NCBI GenBank assembly: GCA_018343915.1
Contig: JABRWF010000003.1
Location: 3,658,001 to 3,722,000, forward strand
DNA from: Agroathelia rolfsii
Lineage: Eukaryota; Basidiomycota; Agaricomycetes; Amylocorticiales; Amylocorticiaceae
Direction: 5' to 3'
Length of the DNA stretch: 64,000 nucleotides
The position numbers were made by a program, and so were the translations under genes. Numbering within the stretch: position 1 is the stretch's first letter; every line of letters starts with the position of its first letter. Under the pieces are notes generated by a model. It made no database searches and was not told where the DNA came from. It worked only from the letters and a program-made list of their open reading frames with translations. Below, piece after piece: positions 15,101 through 26,626 of the stretch.

Positions 15101-17775
15101 CAGATGGCTATGGAGCGCATCCATGAGATCCTCCAAAACCGTACTCAACGTGGGATCGAGGAAATCTGGTGTGAGATTGTCGATGCATAGCTCGAGGGTC
15201 CTAAGTCCCTGGTTCACGAGCTCCGGGCCACCACGTAAAGCGAGAGTAAGCGGCTGCATGAGATAGGTGAGATGAGGGAGGAGATGCGTTAACCGAAGAG
15301 GGACAGTGAGACAAAGCTCGACAATCATCTCTCTGATAGCACCTTCGCTGGCCAATAGTTGCCGGTTGAGGTTTTCCAACATCTCGGGGAGAAGAGGGAG
15401 AACCTCCTTGTACAACAATTCGAAACGACCCCCGCCGCCGCCGATGGCGCGGAAAAGGGCACGAAGCAAATGAAAGTAATTTGTGGGCGTGGCAGCCTTG
15501 GATGCCAGTGGGAAGCAATCCATAATGAGCTTGGAGAGATGGGTCGCCAGTATAGGTTCATTCGCAGTCGGATGCATGCTTACTGCACTAAAAGCAAACT
15601 TATACAACCGAATTTTAGCTGCGGCAGGCATGTTATCGGTATCCCCGAGAGAAGGAAGGTCATCGACGAGGTATTTGAGGACAATGGCAACCAATGTGGG
15701 CGAGACAGGTTCTTTCGTGAATAGGGTGTTACAGATATGAAGTAGTTGTGGCCGCTTTTGCGCTAGCGAAAAGAAGAAGTCCATCTTTTGTGTCCACACC
15801 TCTTGGAACACATGCAGATTAAGCTCGCAAAGCACCCCAGCAAACCACTCCATCGCCTCTGTGCATTGCTGTAGCTCGCCGTCGAACAGGGACATGCAGC
15901 GTATGCAACCTTCAAAAAGTCGAGCGACGCGTGGCCCGTCTGGGGTTGGAACTTCAATCTTTTTCAGCGCTATGATCGCCGCACGGAAACCATGGAGCAT
16001 AGTGCGAAACAAATGGCGATGATCTTGGAGAATTTTCATTTTAGTTTCCGTGTCAGCTAATGGCTTTGAAAAACTCTCACCGTGAATAGTCTCTTCAGGC
16101 TTTGTGATGGCATAGTGAGCACTTGCTACAGGTCGTGACTTCTCAATGGTCGTTACATCAATGATATCTTTTTCACCGCGTTTTAGGCGTTCCCAGCGAT
16201 TGGAAAGTTCATCCTGTATGATGACCATGGCATCGAGCTTGTCCAAGCTGGTATCAAATATGGCTTTGATGACTCGAGCGGCATTCTGAGGCGTGTCTTT
16301 CGTAGCAATGACATCAATCAGGTTAAACACCATTTTAGCGCAGGAAACGTGCATCGGACCCGCAAGATTGGGGTTAAGCAAGAGATTCGAAAAGATATTG
16401 GCCATGCGAGCAACTTGTGCGATTGTGATGTCGTTACGGAGGTGATGGATCAAATCAGCAACAGCTGCATAAGAATTCGCGCTACACAAAAATCAGATCG
16501 AGATTTGGACTGCGGGAGAATAAATGAGCAAAGTACCGCAAAGTTTCCTGACTGCCGATAGCGTTTCCGAGGAGCACTGCCTCGGTAGCTAGTTTGTGAA
16601 TATGAGGCACCAAGGCACTTCGATTTGGTGTGTTGATGAGATGTCGGAACACGATAGTAAGATCCTGAAAGAGACGGGATGGTGTTAGAAAAAATGTATA
16701 AATAAAAGTAAAAATAAAATAAGAAGCAGGTATGCCAAATTACGAGCGATACCTTTCTTTGCTGCACAGCAGTCGCCGGACAATCCTGTAGAATACGTAG
16801 TGACGACAAAATAAGGACTTCCCCCCAGGTGGCGAATTGTTCTGGCATTCCTTTCAAGAGGTATGCCAAAAATGAGATTGTCTATGAAGTAATTGTAAGT
16901 ATTGGATAGCGCCTCTGAAAAGTAGAACATACCTTGATTTGGGCATTCAACAGGTCGGTGTATATTGTCACATTTCTAATAGTAGGAGCCATCCCGGCCC
17001 AAATCTGACCCATTGCTTCGTGGTCTTCTCGCGCTTTCTTCTGTGCAGGGGACTCGAACGATAAAACGGCGATGCTCAGAGGTATAGTTTTGGGCAATGA
17101 GTTGAGAATTCCAGTGCGGTTAACTTGGGAAAGAGAAACTACAACCATGCCCATCTCGGCTAAAACCTTGAAGGAGCGTTGGCTGGGTAGCAAAGCATTG
17201 GAATCCAGAATAGTAGAATTCTCAGATAGAAACTCTTCAACAACGGAACTAATGGTAGTGAGGAGCCCAGTCAGAATGTCGAGGAATGAAATAACGAAAT
17301 CGTCAGAGGAGTATTTGAGGCCGCGGATGAGATCAATCATGATTTTGCAACAAATGACACCGTTCTCTTCATTATCCGTTTGGAGGACATGCAAAAGTCC
17401 ATGACACATAGATTGTGCTTGCGGACGAATCGCCTCTGTGACTGGGACACGATGAAGGATTTCAATGGCGACTTTACGAAACTGGTATTCAAGCGTCTCT
17501 TTGTTGAAAGCGGGAGGACTTGAACGAAGTACTTCCAGAAGCGTTTGGATCAAACGAGGTAGTGCACGAGTAGAGTCCGCATCCCGAACGGTATCAATCA
17601 TTTCACGTAACTCACATGCAATGGCATGCTTCGTTTTCAGGTCTATAATACTGAATTTCAGACAGAGATTACAAACCGTGTATAAGATATGCTAACCAAC
17701 GCTGGCATCTGCAATCCGATTTGTACGGAGCTCAACGTCGGACACAGTACCAGCCAAAGGCGGGGCTGAGTCCAT
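6177..17775 (-). CDS. TRA1: Tra1/TRRAP, giant PIKK-family pseudokinase of SAGA and NuA4
   Basis: Tra1 is the activator-binding scaffold shared by the SAGA and NuA4 acetyltransferase complexes. The gene fills 11.6 kb with about 20 short introns and encodes roughly 3,500 residues, the expected size. Splicing the first intron gives MDSAPPLAG... then DLKTKHAIACELREMIDTVR, the conserved Tra1 N-terminus. HEAT-repeat helices follow (for example TQAYFKALYSPLLEIKDVAH near 13600). The FAT domain lies at about 8500-11400, then an FKBP/kinase-like region, ending in a textbook FATC tail (NPVNLLKASDIFYPWF before the stop at 6177-6179). The region aligned with the PI3K catalytic loop reads LSSRVPSRFHI and shows no DRH or DFG motif, consistent with a pseudokinase. 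The start at 17773-17775 was chosen because it joins in frame to the conserved second exon through a GT-AG intron. Confidence 0.95.
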
Positions 17776-18933
17776 TGATGTAGTTTGAAGGGCACAAGCC
17801 CAAAAAGACCAGCAATTGTACTTGAGTGGCTAAATGGAGGACCCAAGCTCGGTGCAAGAGCAAAAAGACGATGTTGAGCCAAATCGAAATTCAAGGCCAA
17901 GTAGATTGAAGCGGGGATGAAGCTGAAGACGCGACTGCTGAAGAGCTCGTAGACCCCGAAAAGCTTCCGGCACGTGATACCCACGTGACTTTCCTACATC
18001 ATCTGATCTCAAAATGTGTGTATCATGATAAAGCAACTTTGATTTGATTAGATCCTGACGTGTAATGACATTGTTTTATGGTATAAGTTTTGTGTGAAAA
18101 CTAGACATGTATCCAGCCTGAGTAAAATACTGTGGCAACATCTGTTCCGAAAGTGATCGCACCGTACTGCCTGCGGAGTGTAACTTGACCAGGCTCCCAG
18201 AATGTCTGTAACACGTCCCATGGCCACTGTGGGATTGATGGCTCCTCCAATCACTTTAGTTGCCGCTTTTGGATAGGCTGCAGCCAACAATCAATTTGAA
18301 CACCGAGTCACGTTCTACACAACGGTTGTGATCTCGGTACATGCAGTTACGGTTCATTGGCGTTTATTAAGACGTTAATTAACTGCTGCCCAGTATGACT
18401 GTCGTTAATAACTTGGAACTATGTGTTACCCAGAATCATCGGGGTCCAGACTGGCTGGATTATGGAAGCAGCCGGATCATTGCGTTTACGTTTACGACGC
18501 AGCTTGGTGACAGAATCGATCCAACAACTCCCCTTAAGGAGTCAGTCACTGCCACCCGCATGGATCATTACTTTTGACCCGCCACAATCTGGTAGAATGG
18601 TCCCATAACACCTCTTAGCATGGTTACCGTAACTCACACGCTCTTGTGCAAGGAAATTGCGTGTTAATAAACCTATGCCCGGGTGTCCACGGCGTCTCCT
18701 CCCCTGTCAGTTTTGACATTTCCGAGTCTCGCACTCGACTCTCACACTACAAAACCAAGCGTGCCGAGCACCTTGTGTTTGCCCACGCATGGCTCTGGCC
18801 TAAATAGCGCCCCTGTTCTTTGCCTCTCTTGTCCTTCTTTCGAATTATTTACCCTTGTTGGAGCTGGCCTCTTTCTTTTTCTATTTTCGCGCTTTCGTTT
18901 GATCTGCCCTGACCCTAGTCGAGCTGGGCAAAC
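17776..18933. other. 1.2 kb divergent intergenic region, TRA1 / 7TM gene
   Basis: This stretch separates two divergently transcribed genes. It contains only short open frames without recognisable domains. One frame on the minus strand (18048-18290) reads GGAINPTVAMG, which vaguely recalls an aquaporin NPA loop but has no other support. A pyrimidine-rich stretch at about 18700-18900 probably contains the promoter and leader of the plus-strand gene. I see no repeat, tRNA or transposon signature. Confidence 0.5.
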
Positions 18934-21157
18934 ATGGCAATGACGGAGAACACTGAACTTGATAACCTAGTAAACGTGGAGCACCCCTCAGTTGAGGAAT
19001 TTCTTCGCCACCCAGATCGGTGCGTACGATTGGACAAATTGAAGCGAAAACATGTTGGACTTATCTTTTCTATTTTTACAGGCGTTCCATTGCGACATTT
19101 TTCCTTGGTTGGGTTTTCATAAGCAGTATTATATGCATGACATATTCGCCTTTCGTCCGTCATCTTGCCTATCGCATTTCATCACTATTCAAAACCGCGC
19201 CCTCATCCTCACCCTCACCCTCTGACGATGTTTATGGATCCGAGAAAGTCCCATCGTCGCCCCGGTCGAGCATAGCCTTCATCTATGCCAAGATACAGCA
19301 TAACTCCTTGGTTTTTGTTGTGAACTTGTGTTTTGCTTTTGCCGCCATCGCACACTTTGGGTCGTTGCTTTCATTTAATAGTGGCGGTACTATTGCTTGT
19401 GGTAGGAGGCCTTTTTTTTAAAAAAATAAATAAATCATAAATCAATTATTGATTAATATTCATTACTTGTGTGCAGCATTTTTGGTCGCGTGGGGCAACA
19501 TGGCCTCTCAGACAGGACGTCTCGTTGCTATTCTCATCCTAAGCTTTGAGCTGCGGGACATGGGTATTCACCGTTGGGAATCCATATTATTTTGGTTGTT
19601 TCTATTCCTTGCTTTTGGTATGTCCTTGGCACTGCCTGATTGATGGAAAACTTACCTGAGTTCCTTAGTCGGAATGTTCGTTACGAATTCCTTTACCACG
19701 GGTACAATAAAGTTGGGCTTGTCATCTTTCTGCGCTGTTTGATTACTGACCTTAGACGATGCAGGCCTGTCTATCTTTTGGAAATGTTTCTATGCTACAG
19801 GACGAATATATTACTGGCTTCAATTTTATCTGTTGCCTTTGATATTGTCCTGGTTCTTTATCTCCTTATCCGGATTAAATTATTTGTGGCACCAGGTTTC
19901 CTCAAATTGGATCATCAGATCACCGGGTGGAAAGATCCAAAAATGTTCAAAGTAATTTCCCTACTCTTTATTGAGGCCATGGCCATGATTCCGGCGGCAA
20001 TGTACACCAACATTCTTGCCGAATTTGTGCCCTTCAGCCTAGGGGCGTTGGCCGTCTTGGCAGCATTCAACTATCGAGAGCCTCCCGCCAAGCACCATAT
20101 CATGCACTCTCTCCCTGCTTCCGCTTTTGGCCCAGGGACTTCCGATCGAGGGTCTTTCATGACTACATTCGCGTCTCCCCGAATGATGAGTCGTCATCAC
20201 TCTATGTTGCCTATCACTCTGCCCACGGGAAGCCCGTCCCATCGTCGTTCAATTGTCTCATCTCTGCCTAACCCATACAGCACTACCTCAGGCAGTGATT
20301 GTGACGATAATAATCATTCCCCCTCCGCGCGTAACACTCATATGGCAGCCACGTTTCGCAATCGCCCCATTGTAAATCAAGTGGCCGGTACCACTCGTAC
20401 CAATGCCGGACTCTCTCCGCCTCTCACCCGATTGGACGTGTTCGCGCGCCTGGAACCTGGCCACGATCCGAGTGCATTGCCCTCTCCCCCGGTACCGACT
20501 CCGAGAAATGCAAGCCCTATCAGTCCTTCTCCAATGAAGGGCTTGGGTGATTCAATTTCTAAAGAAATGACCCAGATACCTGATGGGATTAAGCTTCGTT
20601 CGCCCGGCTCACCTGTCACATTTGCTTCAGATGTTGCTCGCTGTAATGACATCCCGGATGTTCCCCAGATTATATCGAACCCGTCTACGCCCCTCTCGCA
20701 AACCGGACAGCCTCTGACTCCCATTATCTCGTACAAACCACTGGATGCCCCGATTTCTTCATCATCCCAACTCCCATATGTTGGCTCACTAGAGCCTGCG
20801 ACACCTCCGAGGACTAGCTTTTTTGAACATGAAGATTCGGATGGGCCGCATCCCCGGAGAGAAAAGATGCGGCGCGCATTTGGGGAGCAACAACTCCCAG
20901 GGATTGCTCCTCTGAGAAAGAAGCGCTTGTATCTGCACACTATTTCTTCAGGCAAATCAACGGTCGCTAGTGTATCTACCCCCACTGCGACCCAGAATAA
21001 GATCAGGGATAGTGTGGAAAGCCAGTTCATCCTCGTGCCTCCGCCACCCTTGAGGGTAGGCGGCAGAATTCCCGACTCTCCTACCTTACGATCAATCCTA
21101 CGTGGTCCCCGCCCTCCGCCAACATCGAATCTTCCTATAACTGGAGGAACGGCTTAA
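18934..21157 (+). CDS. Orphan seven-helix membrane protein with long Ser/Pro-rich cytosolic tail
   Basis: I do not recognise the family. A five-exon model (18934-19019, 19082-19401, 19477-19617, 19669-19711, 19765-21157) stays in frame throughout and gives 660 residues. Hydrophobic segments include IATFFLGWVFISSIICMTY, LVFVVNLCFAFAAIAHFGSL, RLVAILILSFEL, ILFWLFLFLAFVGMFVTNSF, NILLASILSVAFDIVLVLYL and two more within FKVISLLFIEAMAMIPAAMY and FSLGALAVLAAF, so about seven helices in the first 300 residues. The rest (about 370 residues) is polar, rich in Ser, Pro and Thr, with many SP/TP sites, and looks disordered. That shape (helix bundle plus phosphorylatable tail) resembles receptors or membrane sensors, but no receptor motif is visible. 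The donor of exon 4 (after ATAAA) was chosen because it alone links the two hydrophobic frames. Confidence 0.7.
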
Positions 21158-21538
21158 ACTATTTCCTAAGTTATAGTCATTCTTTCATGTTTGTTTTTTG
21201 TGTACCAATATATGTACATCTTTCACTTTTGACTTCGTTCTGGACTCGACACGTACATTTTGATACATATTTACGCACACGGATCGCGCACATACGTACC
21301 GAATTTGATTTGGCAGACTAATTCCATGATGCTTTGTGATGAATAGGAATAGGGTCAGGCGGATTCGTGATAGCGTGACTACGTGACTGTGACATCTAAT
21401 CGATCACGAAAATGCTTGTAACTTTTCAAGCTGGGTCACCCTACGGCTTGAGCTACACACTTCTTCCTCTTCCTCTTCCATCCCTCTGCAAACACTCCCT
21501 TTCAACTTAGATCCTATTCTCATTGTATACAACCAGCC
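21158..21538 (+). promoter_or_regulatory. TCTP upstream region with CT-rich tract
   Basis: This 380 bp gap has no gene. A pyrimidine-rich tract (about 21459-21507, repeats of CTTCCT) ends some 30 bp before the TCTP start codon. CT-rich tracts near the transcription start are common in strongly expressed filamentous-fungal genes, so this is a probable core-promoter element; that is inference. Confidence 0.4.
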
Positions 21539-22471
21539 ATGTTGCTCTATACTGATGTACTCACTGGCGATGAGATGTTCTCCGATGCCTTCCCCATCAA
21601 GCTCGTCGACGATATCGTCTATGAGGTTGAGTGCCAGCTGGTCACTGTCAAGCAAGGTGCCGACGTCGATATCGGTACGATACCATATATCATTACAACA
21701 AAATACATAGAGCATTTTTTTCTGATGTGTTTAATGATTACTCTTAGGTGCTAACCCATCCAGCGAGGAAGCAGAGGAAGGCGTCGAAGATGGTGTCGTG
21801 ACTGTCAACAACGTCGTGAATTCTTTCCGTCTCCAGAGTACCGGTTTCGATAAAAAAAAGCTACTTGACCTACTTGAAGGTATGCGTGTACTCTACTTGA
21901 GAATGCCCTTGTCCACATGGATTTGTGGTAGAAAGAATAATAATCAATCAATAATGATAACTTTCGCTCCTTATTCAGAGTTACATGAAAGCCGTCAAAG
22001 CAGAGCTTGAAAAGACAAACCCCGAGCAGGTGCCGGTGTTTGAAAAAGGCGCCCAGAATTATGCTAAAAAGGTCGTCGCCAACTTCAAGAACTTCGAATT
22101 TGTATGTATCATTGATCTTTTCTCTCTCCCTTCCCCCGAGGCAGCTTCTGCGTATCATCCCTCCTAATTTCATAATCGATTGGACCCTTCTATTCATTGC
22201 ATATCTTTCTTGTTTATAAACAGTACACTGGCGAATCCATGAACCCTGATGGTATGATCGGCCTGCTCAACTACAGGGAGGATGGTATCACACGTAAGTC
22301 GACTTACCTCTGTCTCTCAATATCGACAACAGATGCTGATTCTTTGTCCCCTTCCTTTTTTCTCCCTATCCTTCCCCACTATCCCCATCTTCGATCAACA
22401 TGAATAATTATGGCCACTCATCAGCCTATTTGACATTCTGGAAGCATGGCCTCAAGGAGGTGAAGTTGTAA
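21539..22471 (+). CDS. TMA19: Translationally controlled tumour protein (TCTP) homologue
   Basis: TCTP is a small, abundant, ribosome- and microtubule-associated cytosolic protein linked to growth and stress responses. The N-terminus (MLLYTDVLTGDEMFSDAFPI) and KLVDDIVYEVECQ are diagnostic. A variable acidic loop (NPSSEEAEEGVEDG) is followed by VVTVNNVVNSFRLQSTGFDK. The C-terminal half reads YMKAVKAELEKTNPEQVPVF, then TGESMNPDGMIGLLNYREDG, and finally YLTFWKHGLKEVKL before the stop. Five exons with short introns give about 168 residues, the normal family size. The start is the first ATG and gives the invariant MLLYTD. No family-specific residue appears to be missing. It is convergent with the PDI gene. 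Confidence 0.95.
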
Positions 22472-22913
22472 AAAAGAAACTTACTTTCTTATCCCCTCCT
22501 GTACCATTATCGTATTTTTTATATATATCAGTCGTAAGGGTGTGTTGTTGTGATGTTGGTTATGTAGTTGCTTTGCATTGTCGAATATATACGAACGGAT
22601 GTAACGGCTCTTGTCTTAGTATCAAGCACTATTGAGCAGTCAAATTGTGAAATGTGAACATTTTTAGACAGCTTCGAAGCACATGTAAGGCCCAGCAGAC
22701 GAACGTGGTCTGGAGTCAAGGCCATCAAATGGTATTTAGCTTTTTAGGCCAATCATGCATTTTGAGATTCTGAAATAAATACATTGCATGTTTGGCTAAA
22801 TCATCCAGAGAGATAGAGGTACTGTATTAGGAAATACAAAAAGAGACAGGAAATGAATATGCCGGAAAGAGATAACAATGCAGAAAAGATAAGTCAATAT
22901 CAACCCCCAGCCC
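22472..22913. other. Convergent 3' region of TCTP and PDI
   Basis: This 440 bp A/T-rich gap between two convergent stop codons contains no convincing open frame. It should hold the 3' untranslated regions of both genes. I see nothing else in it. Confidence 0.6.
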
Positions 22914-24682
22914 TTAAAGCTCATCGTGAACGTCGTGAGAGTCGGCAGCAACAGGGGCAGCCTCAACGGGTGCGCTCTCGTTCTTGGAGCCGAGCGAGTT
23001 CTTGGCGTTCTCCTGCACAAACGAGATGAGGCTCTCGAGCGAACGGTCACCCTCGTAGTCGATGAAGTCACGGCTGCCAGCGGGCTTGAACTTGAGCGTG
23101 GGGAAGCCCTGGATGCGGAAAGGTACCGAGGGCGGCAGGTCGTTCTCCTGTGCCTCCATCTTGGCACTGCCAAAGAGATTTCAATCAGCATCTGATGTCA
23201 TAACAGAGATAGGCACCAGGGACGGCATGGGACTAGGAACTTACATTGTCAGACGGTCGGTGTTGTCCGCGAAGTGGTCACCGAGGCTGTCCCAGGTCGG
23301 CTTCAAGCGCTTGCAGTGGCCGCACCACGAAGCATAGAATTCCACAAAGACATCCTTGGAGTCATCGAAGACGACCTCATCGAACTGCTTGCCAACCAGG
23401 TTGAAGACGGACTCGTCCTGGCTCTCAGGGATCGGCTGGCTCTTGAGCGAGGGCTCAAGCTTGCCATCGTGATACTGGTTGAGCATCTCGTCAAGAGCCT
23501 CAGCGGTGATCTCCTTGGACTGGTCAAAGGGATACTTGAGTTGACCCTTGAGGTCCTGGAGGACGAAGGAGGGCCATTGGGGCTCGGGCAAGTTGAGCGA
23601 GCGAGCGTGGTCACCGAAGCGGACAGCATCAATCCAGACAAAGTTAACCTTGCCCTTGTGCGCCGCGGCGACGGGACGAATAAGCTCAATGTGCTTATCC
23701 TTGTTCTCATCGGAGGGGTCAAGGAAGAGGTAGGCAAGGGGCTTGCCGCTCTGGGCGTAGAGGGCGTAGTTGTCACCGCTAACCTCGTCAACGAGGGGGA
23801 TGGACAAATCCTTGATCCACTCCTCAATGTCGGAGACCTTAGTGTCCGCAACGGGATAGGGGTACTCGACGACATGCTCGTCGAAGGAGCGGTAGAGGAC
23901 AATGGCAGGGGGTGTGACGCCAGCTGCAGCAATCGCAGCAGAGTCAGTCGTACGACCGAAGAGGTAGTCATCACGATGCTTCTCGGCGGTAGCAGAGAAC
24001 TCGGAGGAAACAGCCTCGGAATCAGCAGAGAGGTAGGCAACGGCCACAATCTTGTCGGCCTTTTGGAATTCGTCGAGGTTGGCAGCAGTCACGTCCGAGA
24101 CAGCAGGAAGAGATTGCCTAAACGATGATGTTTGAGAATCGAGCTAAGAACTTGCTAAGGAGGCGCTTACTTGACCATGTAGCTGACAATGCCGTCAGCC
24201 TTCCTGGGACCAGTGTAGTCGGTAGGCTCTCCTTTACGGAAGACCTTGAGGGTACTGCAATCCCATAGCGACCATAAGCAATCCATTCTTCTACCAAATC
24301 AAAGATGGTTGCACTCACGGGTAACCCTGGACACCATGCTGTTGGCAAAGCTCGGCCTGGTCGACACAGTCAACCTTGGCGAGCTTGATGTCCTTGTCCT
24401 TAAGGGTAGTAGCGGCCTCCTCGTATTGAGGAGCGAGCGCCTTGCAGTGACCACACCTGGTCAACGGCAACAATAATCAGAATCGACATGCAGGGAAAGA
24501 TCTGTATGCCTCATGGTGGGCAACGATGCTTACCAAGGTGCAAAGAACTCAACCAGCATCAGCGGCTCGGCCTGAACGCTCTGGTCGAAGTCGCCTGAGG
24601 TAAGAGAGATGACATGACTAGTCTCATCGGCGGCAGCAAGCACAGCGAGGGCGACAGTAGAGAGCAGGGCAGACCAGCGCAT
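22914..24682 (-). CDS. PDI1: Protein disulfide isomerase, ER-resident
   Basis: PDI forms and rearranges disulfide bonds in proteins folding in the endoplasmic reticulum. The signal peptide ([18 protein letters not shown]) is followed by the first thioredoxin domain, where [20 protein letters not shown] spans an intron placed inside the active-site motif. Two redox-inactive b domains follow. The second active domain has [20 protein letters not shown]. The C-terminus is an acidic/Ala-rich tail ending in HDEL, the ER-retention signal. Domain order a-b-b'-a' and about 500 residues are standard. Both CGHC sites are intact. The start was chosen because it places the signal peptide first. A TATA-like element lies about 60 bp upstream. 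The opposite strand has a long open frame across much of this gene, which is a composition shadow. Confidence 0.95.
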
Positions 24683-24982
24683 GATTAGTGTAGTGGTCGG
24701 GGGGTGAGTAGTACTGGAGAATGGAGTGAAGGAGAGAGGAGGTATATAAATGACTGACTGTAAAGTGACACGTATCACATTACAACCACTCTCTCTCTCC
24801 GAGCCCGGCTCACGGTGACTAATATTCCACGTATAGATCAACCCATCATTCCATGTCCATTATAGTATTCACATAGCAGTCTACAATACCGTATGGCCCA
24901 TGGTTTACCCCACAGGCACAGTCAACTATATACTGTAGCATAGCATGTACTATAAGAATCTGCAGCTCATCTCTCCTACTTC
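24683..24982. other. PDI promoter and verprolin 3' region
   Basis: This 300 bp stretch lies between the PDI start and the verprolin stop, both on the minus strand. Apart from the TATA-like element it holds no recognisable feature. Confidence 0.5.
24743..24750 (-). promoter_or_regulatory. Candidate TATA box of the PDI gene
   Basis: TTTATATA on the coding strand sits about 60 bp upstream of the PDI start codon. Motif and spacing suggest a TATA element. I did not find a clear unfolded-protein-response element nearby. Confidence 0.4.
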
Positions 24983-26413
24983 TCACAGCGATCCCAAGTC
25001 AAACGTGGACCCCTTCTGCCGTCCACCAGCGTATTGCTTGGGCCGTGGGACAAACTGACGCGGCGGAGGAAAGTCGGTAACGGGGAATGTGTGCGTGCCT
25101 GCGTTGGGTGGTGGAGACGGAACTACAGGAAAAATAGCGAATTAATATTAGACACATGGTTCCTCCCCTCTTTTTCTTTCTGGGCCATTTTGAATATGGA
25201 GAATTTCGAAGCATGACACGTACTCTTTCTGCGAGGCACATCGCTTCTTCCATTTGCTGGCCCAAGTGGAGATGGTATCTTCACTTCGGAAGATACTCTC
25301 GGAGGAACTAGCACTCCTGGTCCAGCTGATACCGTCCTCGACCTTGGTACCACAGGCGGCGTCGCGAAACTCTGCCGTTGCGCAGGTGACGGCCCTGGCG
25401 GGGGTGGTGGTGCTGCTGCCGGTGGCTCCGCCTCCGATAACGCACGTGCTCGCGGGGGTGGTGGTGGGGGTACGCCCCGTCCTGGAGGAGCAGGTGTCGA
25501 TCTTGTGGTTGGCGTACTTATCGCAACACTTGCAGGCCTTGCTGGGGGAGGGGGTGGTGCCACACGTCCTGGGGCAGCGGGTGGTAGGGGCGGCACACGG
25601 CCAGGCGCTTTCGATGCCGTTGTATTACTGCGCAGCGGAACGGGAGGTGCTGATCGTGCAGATGAGACAGGCGCCGGTGATTCTGTGCTGCGAGGTGGGA
25701 TAGGAGCTGGCGGTGGTGGTGGTGGTGGTGGTGCACTAGGTCCAGGAGCCTGGCGACGTGGTAAGGTTGGGGGTGCAGCGGGAGGCGCAGGAGCCAAACG
25801 AGATGGGAGAGATGGTGGGGGTCGAGCAGGTGCTGGTGGGGGTGATGGGGTCGCACGCACAGGTACTGGTGGGGCGCGTACAGGAGGAGGAGGAGCTCTA
25901 CCAGGAATCGCAGGTGTTGGTCGGGCGGGTGGTGCTGGTGTTGCTCTAGCTGGGGGAACAGGCGTCGGCCTCGCTGGCGGAGCGGGAGATGGCGCTTTTG
26001 GAGGTGGGGGCGCCCTCGCTGGTAGTGTGGGTGCCACAGGTGCAGAGGCTGATGAAGTATCTCTCTTGGGTATCGTAGGTGGTTTCGCTAATCCCGTAGT
26101 CTTTACTGTACATCTCTTCGAGTCAGCAAATCGTACGAACAAAAAGAAGTACTCTGATCAACAACGTACTGGCATTGTTCTGTGCTGGTGGCTTCAATTT
26201 CGGCATTCCATTGGCAAACAGGCCTCCCAGCTGGGGTGGCCCAGCACCCAATCCTGCTGGCACCCCTCCTCCTCCTCCTCCCGAGCTAAGGGTGGGACCA
26301 CCGCCGCCGCCACCCTTGGGCTTGTCGAGTACGGGTGCACTTCGATCATTGGTGACAGCCTTCTTGAGGCCTTTCCCAGCTTGTATCTGTTTAAGCAGCT
26401 CAGCAGAGGCCAT
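24983..26413 (-). CDS. VRP1: Verprolin / WIP-family actin regulator
   Basis: Verprolin binds actin monomers and WASP and works in Arp2/3-driven actin patch assembly and endocytosis. The N-terminus carries a WH2 actin-binding motif, with ASAELLKQIQAGKGLKKAVT at residues 2-21 followed by RSAP. The centre (about 300 residues) is a proline-rich, low-complexity region with many PPPPP and RAPP units, expected SH3/profilin ligands. The C-terminus, in a separate exon, reads FPPPRQFVPRPKQYAGG then QKGSTFDLGSL before the stop, matching the WASP-binding segment of WIP proteins. That last exon was found by choosing the reading phase after the acceptor near 25120 that restores the motif. Length is about 450-470 residues. 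Having both terminal motifs makes the call firm. Confidence 0.88.
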
Positions 26414-26626
26414 ATTAGAGATGAGTACTTGAAGTTGTGAGTGACGATATCTGAGAGAATGGGCTCAGACTCGCAGCAAGTGCATCTCCGGAGTTCCGGG
26501 CCGTTGCGTCACCGTCGGAAGCATCTTCGACTTGTTCACTTCAAGTTATTGCACTGCGGCTGCTATATGCTAGTAGCCTGCATCACGGTATATTGCTGCA
26601 CTCACTGAGCAACCACACGAGCAGAC
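26414..26626. promoter_or_regulatory. Divergent promoter, verprolin / CTNNBL1
   Basis: The two start codons are 213 bp apart on opposite strands, so the interval must carry both promoters. No TATA-like element is obvious. Confidence 0.5.

Noticed and set aside
18048..18290. Minus-strand frame with GGAINPTVAMG, resembling an aquaporin NPA loop.
   Set aside because: The residues around it are not membrane-like, the second NPA region is missing, and the match is short enough to be chance.
20377..21030. 217-codon frame antisense to the tail of the 7TM protein.
   Set aside because: The sense strand continues a consistent spliced frame; the antisense product has no recognisable feature.
23274..24128. 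Long open frame (284 codons) antisense to the PDI gene.
   Set aside because: It mirrors the codon bias of PDI, runs across PDI introns with no own homology, and contains only low-complexity Val/Leu/Gly sequence.
25505..26440. Long Gly-rich open frame antisense to verprolin.
   Set aside because: Poly-Gly on one strand is the complement of poly-Pro on the other; the verprolin WH2 and WASP-binding ends fix the coding strand.
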